Shown here piece after piece: positions 1 to 8,879 of a stretch of 64,000 nucleotides of DNA. The position numbers and the translations under genes are program-made. The notes under the pieces are model-generated. The model searched no databases and had not been told where the DNA came from. It was given only the letters and a program-made list of their open reading frames with translations. The stretch's first letter is position 1. Each line of letters starts with the position of its first letter. The stretch is from Morganella morganii (GTDB lineage Bacteria; Pseudomonadota; Gammaproteobacteria; Enterobacterales; Enterobacteriaceae), in contig NZ_CP069157.1 of assembly GCF_019243775.1 (NCBI RefSeq), positions 2,108,001-2,172,000 of the forward strand, in the 5' to 3' direction.

Positions 1-125
1 GCTGCCTGCTCCCATACCTTAAGAAAACGGCGGCGGATCAGGTCATCAAACTGTGTGTCTTTCTTAAACCATTGTTCCGGTGTGGCTTCATTAAACCAGA
101 AATCCAGAATCTGTTGTGCTTCCAT
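1..125 (-). CDS. DUF924 family protein, N-terminal part
   Basis: Only the first 41 codons lie in the window; the gene runs off the left edge. The visible N-terminus reads MEAQQILDFWF, then EQWFKKD and a LIRRRF motif, as in DUF924 proteins, a TPR-like helical family of unknown function. A GGAGAC ribosome site at 131-136 sits 5 nt before the ATG at 123-125, which decides the start. It is divergent from yddG, so 126-253 probably holds both promoters. The family call rests on a short stretch. Confidence 0.7.
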   Translation of the reverse strand, partial: MEAQQILDFWFNEATPEQWFKKDTQFDDLIRRRFLKVWEQA

Positions 126-253
126 CGTCAGTCTCCTTATCAGTCCGGCCATGAGGATCTCTCCCTTTGCCCGGCGGTCATATCACGGTATGCTGGGAAA
201 TCATTATTAGTTTAACGCATATATTGTCAATTATTTATCACAGGCCGATATTC

Positions 254-1147
254 ATGGGAAAACTGTCCGCACACACCGCCACATTTTACGGCGTTCTGGC
301 CATTCTGTTCTGGAGTACTATTGTCGGATTAATCAAACGGGTCAGTGAGGATTTCGGGCCTGCTTTCGGTGCGGCGCTGATATACACCCTGGGCTCAGTG
401 ATGTTACTGCTGGTGACCGGATTTCCGGCCATCCGCCGCTGGCCGCGCCGCTATCTTATCTGGGGCACGCTGTTGTTCGTCAGTTATGAGATCTGCTTTA
501 TTCTGGCGCTCGGTTTTTCTCAGAACCGTCAGCAGGCGATTGAACTGGGTATGGTGAATTACCTGTGGCCTTCCCTGACTGTCGGACTGGCTGTACTCAT
601 GGGCGGGCAGCGTCTGCGCCTGCCGCTGATAGCCGGTCTGGTGCTGGCGGTGCTCGGTATCAGCCGGGTGATTGGCGGAGAGAACGGGTTATCCCTCAGT
701 TCTGTCGCCGCCAATGTCGCACTTAATCCGCTGAGTTACGGCCTGGCGTTTGCCGGTGCGGTGATCTGGGCCTTCTACAGTAATTTATCACGCAGGCTGG
801 CGGACGGTAATAACGGCATTACCCTGTTTTTTATCATCACCGCCCTGATGCTGTGGGTGGTGACAGCCTTTGACGGCATCACACTGCCCGCTGAATTTTC
901 CGTGTCGACCGTTGGTTTTCTGGTTGCCGCCGCTGCACTGTCCTGTGCCGCAAATGCACTCTGGACCATTGCGGTACTGCGCGGTAATGTTGCCCTGATA
1001 GGTACACTCTCTTATTTTACCCCGGTACTTTCCACCGCGTTTTCCGCATTATTACTCAGCACTGCTCTCTCCTTTGCATTCTGGCAGGGGGTGCTGATGG
1101 TTACCGGTGGTTCCTTATTATGCTGGCTCGCCACCCGCCGGAAATAA
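254..1147 (+). CDS. yddG: Aromatic amino acid exporter YddG (EamA/DMT family)
   Basis: About 297 residues with ten hydrophobic segments, the layout of EamA-family drug/metabolite transporters in the inner membrane. Diagnostic stretches are FWSTIVGLIKRVSE near the N-terminus, VSYEICF, GMVNYLWPSLT, SYFTPVLS and the C-terminal GGSLLCWLATRR, all close to enterobacterial YddG, which exports aromatic amino acids and, in Salmonella, methyl viologen. I chose the ATG at 254 because it gives the family's usual N-terminus (MGKLSAHTATFYG). An upstream in-frame ATG at 167 would add 29 residues not typical of the family. The upstream ribosome site is weak. Confidence 0.9.
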   Translation: MGKLSAHTATFYGVLAILFWSTIVGLIKRVSEDFGPAFGAALIYTLGSVMLLLVTGFPAIRRWPRRYLIWGTLLFVSYEICFILALGFSQNRQQAIELGMVNYLWPSLTVGLAVLMGGQRLRLPLIAGLVLAVLGISRVIGGENGLSLSSVAANVALNPLSYGLAFAGAVIWAFYSNLSRRLADGNNGITLFFIITALMLWVVTAFDGITLPAEFSVSTVGFLVAAAALSCAANALWTIAVLRGNVALIGTLSYFTPVLSTAFSALLLSTALSFAFWQGVLMVTGGSLLCWLATRRK

Positions 1148-1228
1148 CATGAAAATGAACCGGCGGATTTCCGGCGGAATATGCTAAATTAGCGCCATGC
1201 TATTATTGGTTGCTTTTCAGGAAATACG

Positions 1229-2353
1229 ATGTCCAAAAAACTTAAACATAAACTGGTTAATTTATTCTTACAGATTTATACGCGCCGCCGTGATTTTTCG
1301 CACTCCGTCGCTGCCTTTAAACAGCTGAAGACTATCGACTTCCGGAATATTGTTATTTATTCGACAACGGCACTCGGGGATTTTCTGATGAATACCCCGG
1401 CAATTCATGAAGTCAGAAAGCGTTTTCCTGATGCCAGAATTACCGTTGTTTCCGGTAATAAAATGGCACCTTATATCCTCACCGGTATCGGTAAAGACTG
1501 GGACGATGTGGTGTGCTGGAACAGCAAAGTCAATACCGTACTGAAACTGGTCAGGGATTTAAAAGCGCACGGAACACCGGATCTGGTTCTGATTATGCAC
1601 TCACATAACCCGTATGATTATCTGAGCGCAGTCATGACCGGGGCACCGTTTGTTTTCCGCTGTAATCATCCGACAAACCCGTATATGGAGCGCTGGCTGA
1701 CAAACTCGACCCGCTTTGCACACCGCCATTCAGTACAGGTCCGCCTTGATCTGATCACTCCGCTCGGCTGCCGGTTTACCGAAAAAAGTGTTGAGATGCG
1801 GGTACCGTGTGAGGTCACAAAAGTACCGTCACCGGTAAGACGGGTTGGTTTTCAGATGGGCGCTTCCAGTGAGGAACGACGCTGGCCGGTTGAGAATTTT
1901 GTCACACTCGCACGCACTCTGCTTACCCGGTACCGTGACCTGAATATTGTTCTGGTCGGCTCGCCGAATGAAATTCGCCTGTCCGATGAATTTCTCAGTT
2001 TACTTGAGCCGGAATTTCACAACCGGATTGAGCCTCTGATCGGTAAAACCACCGTCGAAGAATTAACACAAATCGTAAATAACCTTGATCTTCTGGTCAC
2101 AAATGACACCGGAACCATGCATCTGGCATTTGCGTTAAAAGTCCCCAGTGTCAGCATGCATGTCAGCACCTGTCCGCAATTCACCGGCCCTTATCAGGAC
2201 TATGAATTACATGAAATTATTTCTGGGTTTGCCTCAAAATTACTGCTGGAAGAGGGAGAGCATGAAATGGCCTCAATTTCTGCGGATACAGTAATTGAAG
2301 CAACCGTTAAATCATTATCTGCGCGGGGAATATTGCCGGTATCAGAGGAATAA
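1229..2353 (+). CDS. Glycosyltransferase family 9 (heptosyltransferase-like)
   Basis: 374 residues. The N-terminal Rossmann-like half contains GDFLMNTPAIHEVRKRFPDA, the typical start of ADP-heptose:LPS heptosyltransferases. The C-terminal half has GFQMGASSEERRWPVENF and the NDTGTMHLAFAL nucleotide-sugar binding motif. These cytoplasmic enzymes add sugars to the LPS core. The acceptor cannot be told from sequence. An AGGA ribosome site lies 6 nt before the ATG. The gene stands alone 81 bp after yddG and is not in an obvious waa cluster, so it may act on a special core or polysaccharide substrate. Confidence 0.85.
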   Translation: MSKKLKHKLVNLFLQIYTRRRDFSHSVAAFKQLKTIDFRNIVIYSTTALGDFLMNTPAIHEVRKRFPDARITVVSGNKMAPYILTGIGKDWDDVVCWNSKVNTVLKLVRDLKAHGTPDLVLIMHSHNPYDYLSAVMTGAPFVFRCNHPTNPYMERWLTNSTRFAHRHSVQVRLDLITPLGCRFTEKSVEMRVPCEVTKVPSPVRRVGFQMGASSEERRWPVENFVTLARTLLTRYRDLNIVLVGSPNEIRLSDEFLSLLEPEFHNRIEPLIGKTTVEELTQIVNNLDLLVTNDTGTMHLAFALKVPSVSMHVSTCPQFTGPYQDYELHEIISGFASKLLLEEGEHEMASISADTVIEATVKSLSARGILPVSEE

Positions 2354-2434
2354 CGCTGCGGAATAATCCTGAGTAAAAGCACGGTCTCACACCCGGCCGT
2401 AAAATACAGTAGACTGACAGAAAAAGGAGGATCT

Positions 2435-2548
2435 ATGTCAGAGAATATGCAGAAGCCGAAAATGACACAGGAAGAAGAGGACGAAATTGAGTCCCTGACA
2501 AAAAGCCTTGTCATGCGGGATAAGATGAAACTGCCGGGAACGTATTAA
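2435..2548 (+). CDS. Small acidic protein, 37 residues, unknown
   Basis: A very short reading frame (starts MSENMQKPKM, ends LPGTY) preceded by a near-perfect Shine-Dalgarno AAAAAGGAGG 4 nt before the ATG. The middle is a charged helix rich in Glu and Lys. No known family is recognised. The strong ribosome site and the position in an otherwise empty gap between a glycosyltransferase and a convergent lipoprotein gene support translation. No promoter was identified. Confidence 0.6.
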   Translation: MSENMQKPKMTQEEEDEIESLTKSLVMRDKMKLPGTY

Positions 2549-2590
2549 ATTCCACCGCGATGCGGCCAGAAACCGTTAACCGTAAAACTA

Positions 2591-2621
2591 AGCCTGCCGG
2601 CAGCAGATAAACCGGCAGGCT
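2591..2621 (-). terminator. Intrinsic terminator of the lipoprotein gene
   Basis: Ten-base-pair perfect stem (2591-2600 with 2612-2621) with an 11-nt loop, starting 9 bp after the stop of the minus-strand lipoprotein gene. On the minus strand it is followed by TTAGTTTT. It could also stop plus-strand transcription from the small gene ending at 2548. Confidence 0.75.
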
Positions 2622-2629
2622 GAAAAGGG

Positions 2630-2908
2630 TTATTTTGCCATTTCAATAATTTCTTTTGCTGTTTTACCCTGTAATTTTTCTTTCAGCAATGCCATCATTT
2701 TTTCTTCATCGCCACCGCTGGCAAAAGCCACCTGGAAGCTGATTTTAGTAATAGCGCCTTTCAGCTCACGGGATTGCTCCGGGCTCAGATCTTTTTCCAT
2801 TTTTGCAATGGATTCCTGTGCTGCCTGCTGAGAAGACATATCCAGTGTTGCATCACCACAAGCGGTAAGAGCAAAAGAGAGCGCGATAACTGCCAGTAAT
2901 TTTTTCAT
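2630..2908 (-). CDS. Small lipoprotein, DUF6694-like
   Basis: 92 residues with a lipoprotein signal peptide: MKKLLAVIALSFALTACGD, with lipobox TAC. The mature part is a Lys/Glu-rich helical domain ending in GKTAKEIIEMAK, resembling small DUF6694-type lipoproteins of unknown role. The start at 2908 is set by the signal peptide and by a CGAGGTGG ribosome site just upstream; a longer frame to 2965 adds residues that would spoil the signal. Its function is unknown. Confidence 0.75.
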   Translation of the reverse strand: MKKLLAVIALSFALTACGDATLDMSSQQAAQESIAKMEKDLSPEQSRELKGAITKISFQVAFASGGDEEKMMALLKEKLQGKTAKEIIEMAK

Positions 2909-3120
2909 TTTCCACCTCGTTAATAATATCTGCAGTATTTTACATTGCCGGAAAGATAAAACCATGTTTATTACAGGCAGAATTAACCGTTTATTTATAC
3001 AGTTATAACCATGTTTGCCCGCCCTGTGAAAACGGGAAATTTATTTGTTATTGTAAATCAGCTGTTTTTCAATACCGGTGCCGATATAATACCTCCGTCT
3101 GAGAAATACACGGAAAAGCT

Positions 3121-4020
3121 ATGTTTAACGAATGCGTTGTTGATGAAATTTTAAACTGGATAGAAAATAATCTTGAGTCTGATCTTTCATTAGAAGCCGT
3201 TGCCGGGAAAGCCGGATATTCCAAATGGCATTTTCAGCGTATTTTCAAACAACAGACCGGCTATACCCTGGCAAATTATGTCCGTGCACGGCGTTTATCC
3301 TGTGCGGCCATCGCCCTGCGCCTGCTACCGCTCAACCTGATGCATTTATCCATGAAGTACCGCTTTGATTCACAACAGACATTCTGCCGTGCCTTCAAAC
3401 AACATTTTGGTATTACCCCGTCAGGATACCGTAAAAAAAGCGGCTGGCAGCCGGGAGGCTTTGTACTGCCGAAACGTTATGCCGGAAAACTGCACTCCTC
3501 GGTTGAGATGACGACATTGCCGGAAAAAGTACTGACCGGGACTTCGAATGTGTATCAGGCGGCATCGGATACCTGGAATATGAACCTGCCAAAGCTGCGC
3601 AAATATTACTGGCAGCCTTTTTTACAGCGGCTGACCGCTTTACCGGAGGCGGTTTATGCCATACACGGTGTCAGTAAATCTGCCGGGGACACTTTCTCAA
3701 TGTATTATGCCACCCTGGCCGAAGCACACTGCCTGAAAAATACGATGCCGCAGGATATTGTTTATACGCCCGGACATGCCCATTACTTAAAAATTATTTT
3801 TACCGGTGATTTTTCAGATATTGATTTTCAGGATATTACTTATGATATCTATAATAATATTCTGCCGGAACTGAATATAATCCGCCATCCGGAGCATCCG
3901 GATACGGAAGAGTACATATTTCAGGAAAACATCACTGAATTAAACCCGGAAAACCCGAAACTGGCAGTCCGGGTGATTAATTATTACATCCCTGTTATGA
4001 CTGATGCAGCAGGCTGGTGA
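3121..4020 (+). CDS. AraC-family regulator, Rob-like with GyrI-like C-terminal domain
   Basis: 299 residues. Positions about 8-108 form a MarA/SoxS/Rob-type double helix-turn-helix: AVAGKAGYSKWHFQRIFKQ in the first motif and FDSQQTFCRAFKQHFGITPSGYR in the second. Residues about 120-290 form a GyrI-like small-molecule binding domain, as in Rob (289 residues). Rob-type proteins activate multidrug and oxidative-stress genes. The gene is alone, with no ligand or target visible. Start ATG at 3121 follows a GGAAAAG ribosome site. It might be rob itself or a paralogue, so no symbol is given. Confidence 0.85.
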   Translation: MFNECVVDEILNWIENNLESDLSLEAVAGKAGYSKWHFQRIFKQQTGYTLANYVRARRLSCAAIALRLLPLNLMHLSMKYRFDSQQTFCRAFKQHFGITPSGYRKKSGWQPGGFVLPKRYAGKLHSSVEMTTLPEKVLTGTSNVYQAASDTWNMNLPKLRKYYWQPFLQRLTALPEAVYAIHGVSKSAGDTFSMYYATLAEAHCLKNTMPQDIVYTPGHAHYLKIIFTGDFSDIDFQDITYDIYNNILPELNIIRHPEHPDTEEYIFQENITELNPENPKLAVRVINYYIPVMTDAAGW

Positions 4021-4247
4021 TCATTATCGGCCGGGACTATGCTGTTGCGGCCATTTTGTTCTGATCCCTGCTGTGCAATAACTCCCTGCATATATTCCAA
4101 TCGTAGTTTATCTTATCTGCCCGTATATTATTCTGATAGTTGTCTTAAAATAACAAAATCAGGAATTGACTGTTATTTACCCTCTGTTTTTTACACAGGA
4201 ACCGGTTACTATGAAAAGGAGTATCTTCTGATTTGCGGAGGTAACCG

Positions 4248-4475
4248 ATGTCATCATATGCAGAACATATCACCACGGCGCACATTCAGTGCGATGCGGA
4301 AGAAGCGCTGCTGCCGACACATCCTTTCGCTGCTGTTTCTGTCGCGGATGCCGCTATTGCGGATGAAGCCGAAGTCACGGCGCATAATGACCGGATTGAA
4401 CATCTCAGTAATGCCATCAACTACACTTACGGTATTTTATATTGCCATCTGTCGTTTAAGCCATTAGCGGTATAG
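4248..4475 (+). CDS. Hypothetical 75-residue protein
   Basis: Starts MSSYAEHITTAHIQCDAEEA at an ATG 7 nt after a clear GGAGG (4236-4240). The N-terminal two thirds are Ala/Glu-rich and probably helical; the end is hydrophobic (YTYGILYCHLSF). No family recognised. A longer frame on the same strand in another phase (4039-4467) lacks a ribosome site and has a biased, Cys/Ser-rich translation, so I treat it as a shadow. The region 4021-4235 is AT-rich and has no other gene. Confidence 0.5.
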   Translation: MSSYAEHITTAHIQCDAEEALLPTHPFAAVSVADAAIADEAEVTAHNDRIEHLSNAINYTYGILYCHLSFKPLAV

Positions 4476-4586
4476 CTGATATCAGGTAATGTACCGGGAT
4501 TGTTACGTATTTCCCGATTATTCTGATACAGACGATTCCCGAACAGGTCTATGTTGTAACACGCCTATTGTTCAGGAGTTTATGAG

Positions 4587-4805
4587 ATGAAAATGAATAT
4601 TAAGAGAGTAAGCACAGTGACTTTATCCGCAGTCCTGCTGATTGCTGTAGCCGGTTGTTCAAATATGTCGAAACGTGACCGGAATACTGCTATCGGAGCC
4701 GGTGTCGGTGCTGTTGGTGGTGCAATCCTGACCGACGGCAGCGCACTCGGAACCGTCGGCGGTGCGGCAATCGGCGGCCTTATCGGACACCAGGTGAAAA
4801 AATAA
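4587..4805 (+). CDS. osmB: Osmotically inducible lipoprotein OsmB
   Basis: 72 residues, the same length as E. coli OsmB. A signal peptide ends in the lipobox VAGC, followed by SNMSKRDRNTAIGAG, then a Gly-rich glycine-zipper segment, and the end GLIGHQVKK. All are characteristic of OsmB, an outer-membrane lipoprotein induced by osmotic and envelope stress. An AGGAG ribosome site precedes the ATG. Upstream 4476-4586 is AT-rich and probably contains the promoter. Confidence 0.92.
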   Translation: MKMNIKRVSTVTLSAVLLIAVAGCSNMSKRDRNTAIGAGVGAVGGAILTDGSALGTVGGAAIGGLIGHQVKK

Positions 4806-4812
4806 TTTCCGG

Positions 4813-4831
4813 AGCCGGCATACCGCCGGCT
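4813..4831. terminator. Bidirectional terminator between osmB and the DUF1287 gene
   Basis: Seven-base stem AGCCGGC/GCCGGCT with a 5-nt loop, between the convergent ends of osmB (4805) and the DUF1287 gene (4835). On the plus strand it is followed by CTTTC. Confidence 0.65.
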
Positions 4832-4834
4832 CTT

Positions 4835-5428
4835 TCATTCTTTCCCTGCTTTATACCGGTAATGCCCGGTGATTTTCCAGCTGAACAGCACATCCTCACT
4901 GACCTGTCCGCCGCCGATATTATGCATGACCAGCGGATTTCCGCTGAACAGCGCAGTTTTACCGATCACAATACCGATATGCGGACGACCATTATCCAGC
5001 TGCCAGGTCACAATGTCACCAGCCACATAATCCGCCGCGTTTTGTGTGATCGGTTTGGTTTCTCCTTTCCGGCTGAAAAAAACCATCAGATTGGGCACTC
5101 TGCGGTGATCAATATTTGTATCCGGCCGTGTCTGTCCCCACAATTTACGGCCCGGGTAGAGAGAAAACGCCGTTTTGATATCTTCATGCACCTCTTTTTG
5201 CAGATCGATACCTATTTTCCGGTAACTGCGGATCACCACATCCGAACATACCCCTTTCCGGGGTGAAACATCCCCGCCGGGATAAGCGATTTTTTCATAG
5301 GACGGATCATACAACACCAGCCGGTCAAGCTGCTGAGCCGCCTGATTCAGCGTTCCCGCACCGTAACCGGCGGGTATTATGGCGACAGACAGTAAAACAG
5401 CACATATTCCGGCAATATAATGACGCAT
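4835..5428 (-). CDS. DUF1287 family secreted protein
   Basis: About 197 residues with an N-terminal signal sequence (hydrophobic core AGICAVLLSVAIIPAGYGA). The mature part has the family's landmark order: LVLYDPSYEKIAYPGGDV, GVCSDVVIRSYRKIGIDLQ, WGQTRPDTNIDHRRVPNL, GDIVTWQLDNGRPHIGIV and MHNIGGG. The Cys-Ser-Asp and His-containing motifs are laid out as in NlpC/P60-like papain-fold enzymes, but the catalytic role of DUF1287 is not established. Start: two adjacent ATGs follow GGAGG; the second (5428) has the better spacing. It lies 18 bp after the gene at 5447 and is probably co-transcribed with it. Confidence 0.8.
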   Translation of the reverse strand: MRHYIAGICAVLLSVAIIPAGYGAGTLNQAAQQLDRLVLYDPSYEKIAYPGGDVSPRKGVCSDVVIRSYRKIGIDLQKEVHEDIKTAFSLYPGRKLWGQTRPDTNIDHRRVPNLMVFFSRKGETKPITQNAADYVAGDIVTWQLDNGRPHIGIVIGKTALFSGNPLVMHNIGGGQVSEDVLFSWKITGHYRYKAGKE

Positions 5429-5446
5429 CATTTCCTCCGTAACCGC

Positions 5447-6046
5447 TCAGAAAATCCCGTCCCTGCCCCAGATGTAACGTAATACACCGGCAGCATCCCG
5501 CGGACTGAGCTGTAATATATTCTGATACAGCGCTGATTTTATTTCACAGGCCAGTATGGCATCCTTTTCCAGGGTTTCGGCTTCCTCTTCATCTAGCAAA
5601 TCACCATAGGTATGGCGCAGCCGGAGAAAGATACCGGTATATAATGCGTCAGTTTCTGCCTGAGATAAACCCGGCATTGTTTCTTTTGCGGGTAAAAATG
5701 TCATGACAGCTCCGTTATCCGGCTCTGCAGGGTAAATGAAGCTGAAACAAAGCAACCCAGAGGGATCTTTATCCATCGCGCTGTTAAACAATGCCTGCCG
5801 GTTTTCTGCATATTGCAGTATCATTTCATCCGGCGTTTGCTGCAGCAGTACTTTTCGATCGTCTGTATTACTCATATAAATCATACGGTAAAAATTCCGC
5901 AGTTTAATACCGGATAAAAGAGAATTCCGTCCTGATATATTGCTGTGCATTGTTTCTGCCGCAACCGCTTTTGGTGACAGAAAAAAAATAAGAAGAAAAA
6001 ACAGAAAGAAGGCAGAAAAATACACTGTAATACGTAAACGGGGCAT
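5447..6046 (-). CDS. Hypothetical secreted or membrane-anchored protein
   Basis: About 199 residues from the ATG at 6046: a basic start (MPRLRITVYF), one strongly hydrophobic segment, then PKAVAAETM, which looks like a signal-peptidase site. The mature part is helical and acidic (a YGDLLDEEEAETLEKD stretch) and ends RYIWGRDGIF. No family recognised. A longer frame to 6124 adds a less convincing N-terminus; neither start has a clear ribosome site. The 18-bp gap to the DUF1287 gene suggests one operon. Confidence 0.55.
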   Translation of the reverse strand: MPRLRITVYFSAFFLFFLLIFFLSPKAVAAETMHSNISGRNSLLSGIKLRNFYRMIYMSNTDDRKVLLQQTPDEMILQYAENRQALFNSAMDKDPSGLLCFSFIYPAEPDNGAVMTFLPAKETMPGLSQAETDALYTGIFLRLRHTYGDLLDEEEAETLEKDAILACEIKSALYQNILQLSPRDAAGVLRYIWGRDGIF

Positions 6047-6158
6047 TACAGTAAACAGCAGAAAAACCCCCGGCACCGGAGCGGAATGTCCGGATAAAAT
6101 GCCGGGCAGCATCTGCGCTGTCATATCAGCAGGTTACCCGGCTCATTCCAGTACCAGC

Positions 6159-6428
6159 TTATCCGGCCCGTTCAGCCCAGACATTATATTCTCTGACCAG
6201 CGCCATGACTTCATTATTGGAATCTTTCATTTCCCGCATATGCGCCTGAAGCTTTTTCAAATCACCGGGAAATTCCCGCTGAATTTCCTGTGTTTTTATC
6301 CGCAGACGCTGCATTTCTTTATTTCGTCTTTCCAGCGCCGCCATCAGCATATCTCTGATTTGATTACACTGCGCAATAGCTTCAAAATCGAATTCTGAAT
6401 ACGCCCGCATATCGTCGTTGTCAGTCAT
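6159..6428 (-). CDS. Hypothetical coiled-coil protein
   Basis: 89 residues, almost wholly charged and helical, with repeated Met/Leu heptads (QIRDMLMAALERRNKEMQRL and LKKLQAHMREMKDSNNEV) suggesting a coiled coil. It has no signal peptide, Cys or recognised domain. It reads toward the two secreted genes at 5447 and 4835 and may start the same operon (35-113 bp gap depending on the next start). An AAGGG about 10 nt before the ATG is a weak ribosome site. Confidence 0.5.
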   Translation of the reverse strand: MTDNDDMRAYSEFDFEAIAQCNQIRDMLMAALERRNKEMQRLRIKTQEIQREFPGDLKKLQAHMREMKDSNNEVMALVREYNVWAERAG

Positions 6429-6864
6429 AAAAGCATTACCCTTATCTGCAATATACTGAACACCGATTATAGCGTTTTACCGCCGTGATTGTCCCCGTAC
6501 CTTGTGGCAGGTAAAAATATTACCGTCTCTTTATCCGGCAGAATATTTTCACCAGCAGTCAGATTCACTGGTTACGCATGAGGTGATTAAATTGCCATGG
6601 TTCACCGTCTAATCTCTTCATGGATATGATCCCGTATTTACTTAATAATGAAAAGATGCATTTTCAAAGTATCAGTGCTCCGAAAATAGTTATCATTTAT
6701 TTCAATGTATTCAGAAAAGCCGGATCCTCCTTTTATCCATAGGATTCTTACATGGTATTAAAACTAACAGCATTAAATATAAAATTAAAAAAATGTTATA
6801 AGGCTACTCTCATGTATAGGACACATAAAAGTCTAATCATTCTACTTAATTACTCTTTTCATTA
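6429..6864. other. Intergenic, host backbone to tail locus junction
   Basis: 436 bp with no credible gene. The right half (about 6640-6860) is AT-rich. It separates the last backbone-like gene from the terminator of the tail locus. I found no tRNA, integrase remnant or clear direct repeat here that would mark an insertion end. Confidence 0.6.
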
Positions 6865-6892
6865 AGAAGCGGCAGATTAAACCGCCGCTTCT
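6865..6892 (-). terminator. Terminator at the end of the tail locus
   Basis: Nine-base perfect stem (6865-6873 with 6884-6892) 8 bp after the stop of the fibre-assembly gene. On the minus strand it is followed by an AT-rich stretch rather than a pure T run. Confidence 0.7.
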
Positions 6893-6899
6893 GATATTA

Positions 6900-7526
6900 T
6901 CAATCCACCGAATCCGGAAAAACAGGCCATGTTGTAGCGATACCTGCTGATGTATCAGTATCAGTGACTTCTATACTAAAAATTTCCCATTTTGTCAGCT
7001 TAACCTGATCTTCAGCAGTTGCCATCCCCAGGCGTATTTTTCTCTCAAGCATAACAATCATCTGTTCTGCTTCAGACAGCAAGGATTGTTTTCGACTATT
7101 CGCTATGGTGATTTCATGTTTTAATTTTTCGGACTCATCTGTGACCCACTCCTCACCATTCCATTTATCAAAAGGTGTCAGTGGTTCACGTAATGTCAGA
7201 TTTTCTGGTAAAGTACCAAACATACTTATTTGAATTTTTTCTTTCGTAATTTTGTCATAACCAGTTTTACCTCTGTGATCTTCAGTATGCACCCAATGTT
7301 TACCATCTTCACTGCGAACAACTGCAAATCCGGGAGCAGGTATTACTGGTTTATCCAAATAAACATCGGCTTTTAAACTAAATCCTAACGGAACTTCATC
7401 CTGGCTTTTGCCGGTATATTCTCTTGTAAGGGGATGACAACAATAAACCTCCGCCCATCCGGGAGTGATTGCCAGGCCATTCTTGTCAAATTTTGCGTAC
7501 TGAATTTTTGTATTGTATTCTGCCAT
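6900..7526 (-). CDS. Tail fibre assembly chaperone (Tfa family)
   Basis: 208 residues. The N-terminal half resembles phage fibre-assembly proteins. The C-terminal half has the family's FDKWNGEEWVTDE motif, then a helical KLKHEITIANSRKQSLLSEA segment and a KLTKWEIFSIEVTDTD tail, typical of the Caudo_TAP/Tfa family. Such chaperones fold and trimerise the receptor-binding fibre. It starts 1 bp after the fibre gene stop, as is usual for fibre/chaperone pairs, which vary together in host range. The codon use is more AT-rich than the tail genes upstream, suggesting exchange of the fibre cassette. Confidence 0.88.
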   Translation of the reverse strand: MAEYNTKIQYAKFDKNGLAITPGWAEVYCCHPLTREYTGKSQDEVPLGFSLKADVYLDKPVIPAPGFAVVRSEDGKHWVHTEDHRGKTGYDKITKEKIQISMFGTLPENLTLREPLTPFDKWNGEEWVTDESEKLKHEITIANSRKQSLLSEAEQMIVMLERKIRLGMATAEDQVKLTKWEIFSIEVTDTDTSAGIATTWPVFPDSVD

Positions 7527-7527
7527 T

Positions 7528-8874
7528 TTAAATAACCCTTGTAATATAAATAACCGCTTTATTTACCGGTCTGAATTCATGAGCTGTCCTTACTTGCCGG
7601 GAAGCATCAAAAGAGTACGAAATTGAGTTTGCATTGGCACCAGCAGCACGTCCGCCTTTATTTACTGAATGCCGGAATACTCCTTCTGAGAAATCACCGC
7701 CTTCAATTGTCGGGTTACCAAAATTCCCGGTTAAATTTTGCATTGCATCATTTTGAAAACTCCCGAGTTTTCGTCCGGAATCATATCCTCTCCCATTGTC
7801 TAATGCGCGTTTAAAAAGTCCTCTGTCATCAGGGAGTTTCAGATCCGGAAAAACTTTGGCAAGCATTGGGTATAAAGATGCATTAAACTCGCGACCATCA
7901 TTTATTAAAAACCCGTCAGGAATGGCTACTGCTGACTGCCATTCAATAGTGGCGCCAATAGGAATACCGACAATCTTATCCTCATTTACTGCCCCATTAT
8001 TATTTAAATATCTAACTGTCAGCCCTGCTTTATGGTCAATATATAGCTGCGCTGTATCAGACCCTCCGCTTCCTGATGATATTGAAAACCCTTTGATATA
8101 TTTAACACTCACTCCGCCTGAAAAAACCCCATTGAAACCGCGTTCCGGCATTGTTGTAATATCACTAAAAACATAATAATTCCCCGCCGGTTGGTAGTTT
8201 CCCTTCGGCTGAAATTTTTCACTCAAACCGAGATTATTGATAAATTCGCTTTTATCCGGTATATCCGCACCATTTTTATCTTTAGCTAGTTTTCCGTTAC
8301 TCTCTGTTTTAGTTGCATAATCACCAACCGGTTGTTTACCTGCCAACCCGTTAATCAATTCAGATTTAGTGGCATAATTACCTTTCGGTTGGAAATTAGT
8401 ATCAGATTCCGCTTTGGAATAACTGTAACCTTCCGGCAGATAATTACCCGCAGGCTGGAATTTCTGATCAGACTCACCTTTGCTGTAAGCGCCCACCTCT
8501 CCGGCGGTCAAATCTGCTTTCAGTTCTGCCCATGCCGTTCCGGCAACCGGTTCGGTGGTGTTATTTTCAATTTTTGACTGCCAGGTTTTGTTTTTGTGGT
8601 ACACAACACTGCGGACAGCATACGGTTTACCGGCCTCCTGCCAGACCGGAGCCCCGAAGGACTGCATTTCGCCGACTGCTTCTGTGATATCGTGAAACAG
8701 GCTGTTCATCTTCTCACGTTCGATATCTTTGGCGGCCGGATCAGTGGCCTGGTCCCGCTCGTAGTCATACCCGTAACCCTGGGTATAGGAAACCGCGCCG
8801 TCGGCCCGGACTTCATCAGGAATAGCAGCGCGGTCCCCTTGTGTTGCAAAGGGGACTTTAAATAATTTAGTCAT
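7528..8874 (-). CDS. Tail fibre protein with collar-like tip
   Basis: 448 residues. The conserved N-terminus (MTKLFKVPFATQGDRAAIPD) is the baseplate-attachment region of contractile-tail fibres. Residues about 135-225 hold repeats of the type KFQPAGNY, NFQPKGNY, KQPVGDYATK, as in trimeric fibre shafts. Residues about 300-360 (IPIGATIEWQSAVAIPDGFL, DLKLPDDRGLFKRALD) match the phage tail-collar domain, and the end is a variable tip. It should bind the target cell surface and so set the killing or host spectrum. The next gene encodes its chaperone. Confidence 0.88.
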   Translation of the reverse strand: MTKLFKVPFATQGDRAAIPDEVRADGAVSYTQGYGYDYERDQATDPAAKDIEREKMNSLFHDITEAVGEMQSFGAPVWQEAGKPYAVRSVVYHKNKTWQSKIENNTTEPVAGTAWAELKADLTAGEVGAYSKGESDQKFQPAGNYLPEGYSYSKAESDTNFQPKGNYATKSELINGLAGKQPVGDYATKTESNGKLAKDKNGADIPDKSEFINNLGLSEKFQPKGNYQPAGNYYVFSDITTMPERGFNGVFSGGVSVKYIKGFSISSGSGGSDTAQLYIDHKAGLTVRYLNNNGAVNEDKIVGIPIGATIEWQSAVAIPDGFLINDGREFNASLYPMLAKVFPDLKLPDDRGLFKRALDNGRGYDSGRKLGSFQNDAMQNLTGNFGNPTIEGGDFSEGVFRHSVNKGGRAAGANANSISYSFDASRQVRTAHEFRPVNKAVIYITRVI

Positions 8875-8879
8875 ACGTT

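Noticed and set aside
4039..4467. 142-codon plus-strand frame overlapping the 75-residue gene
   Set aside because: No ribosome site and biased Cys/Ser/Tyr content; the overlapping frame at 4248 has a clear GGAGG.
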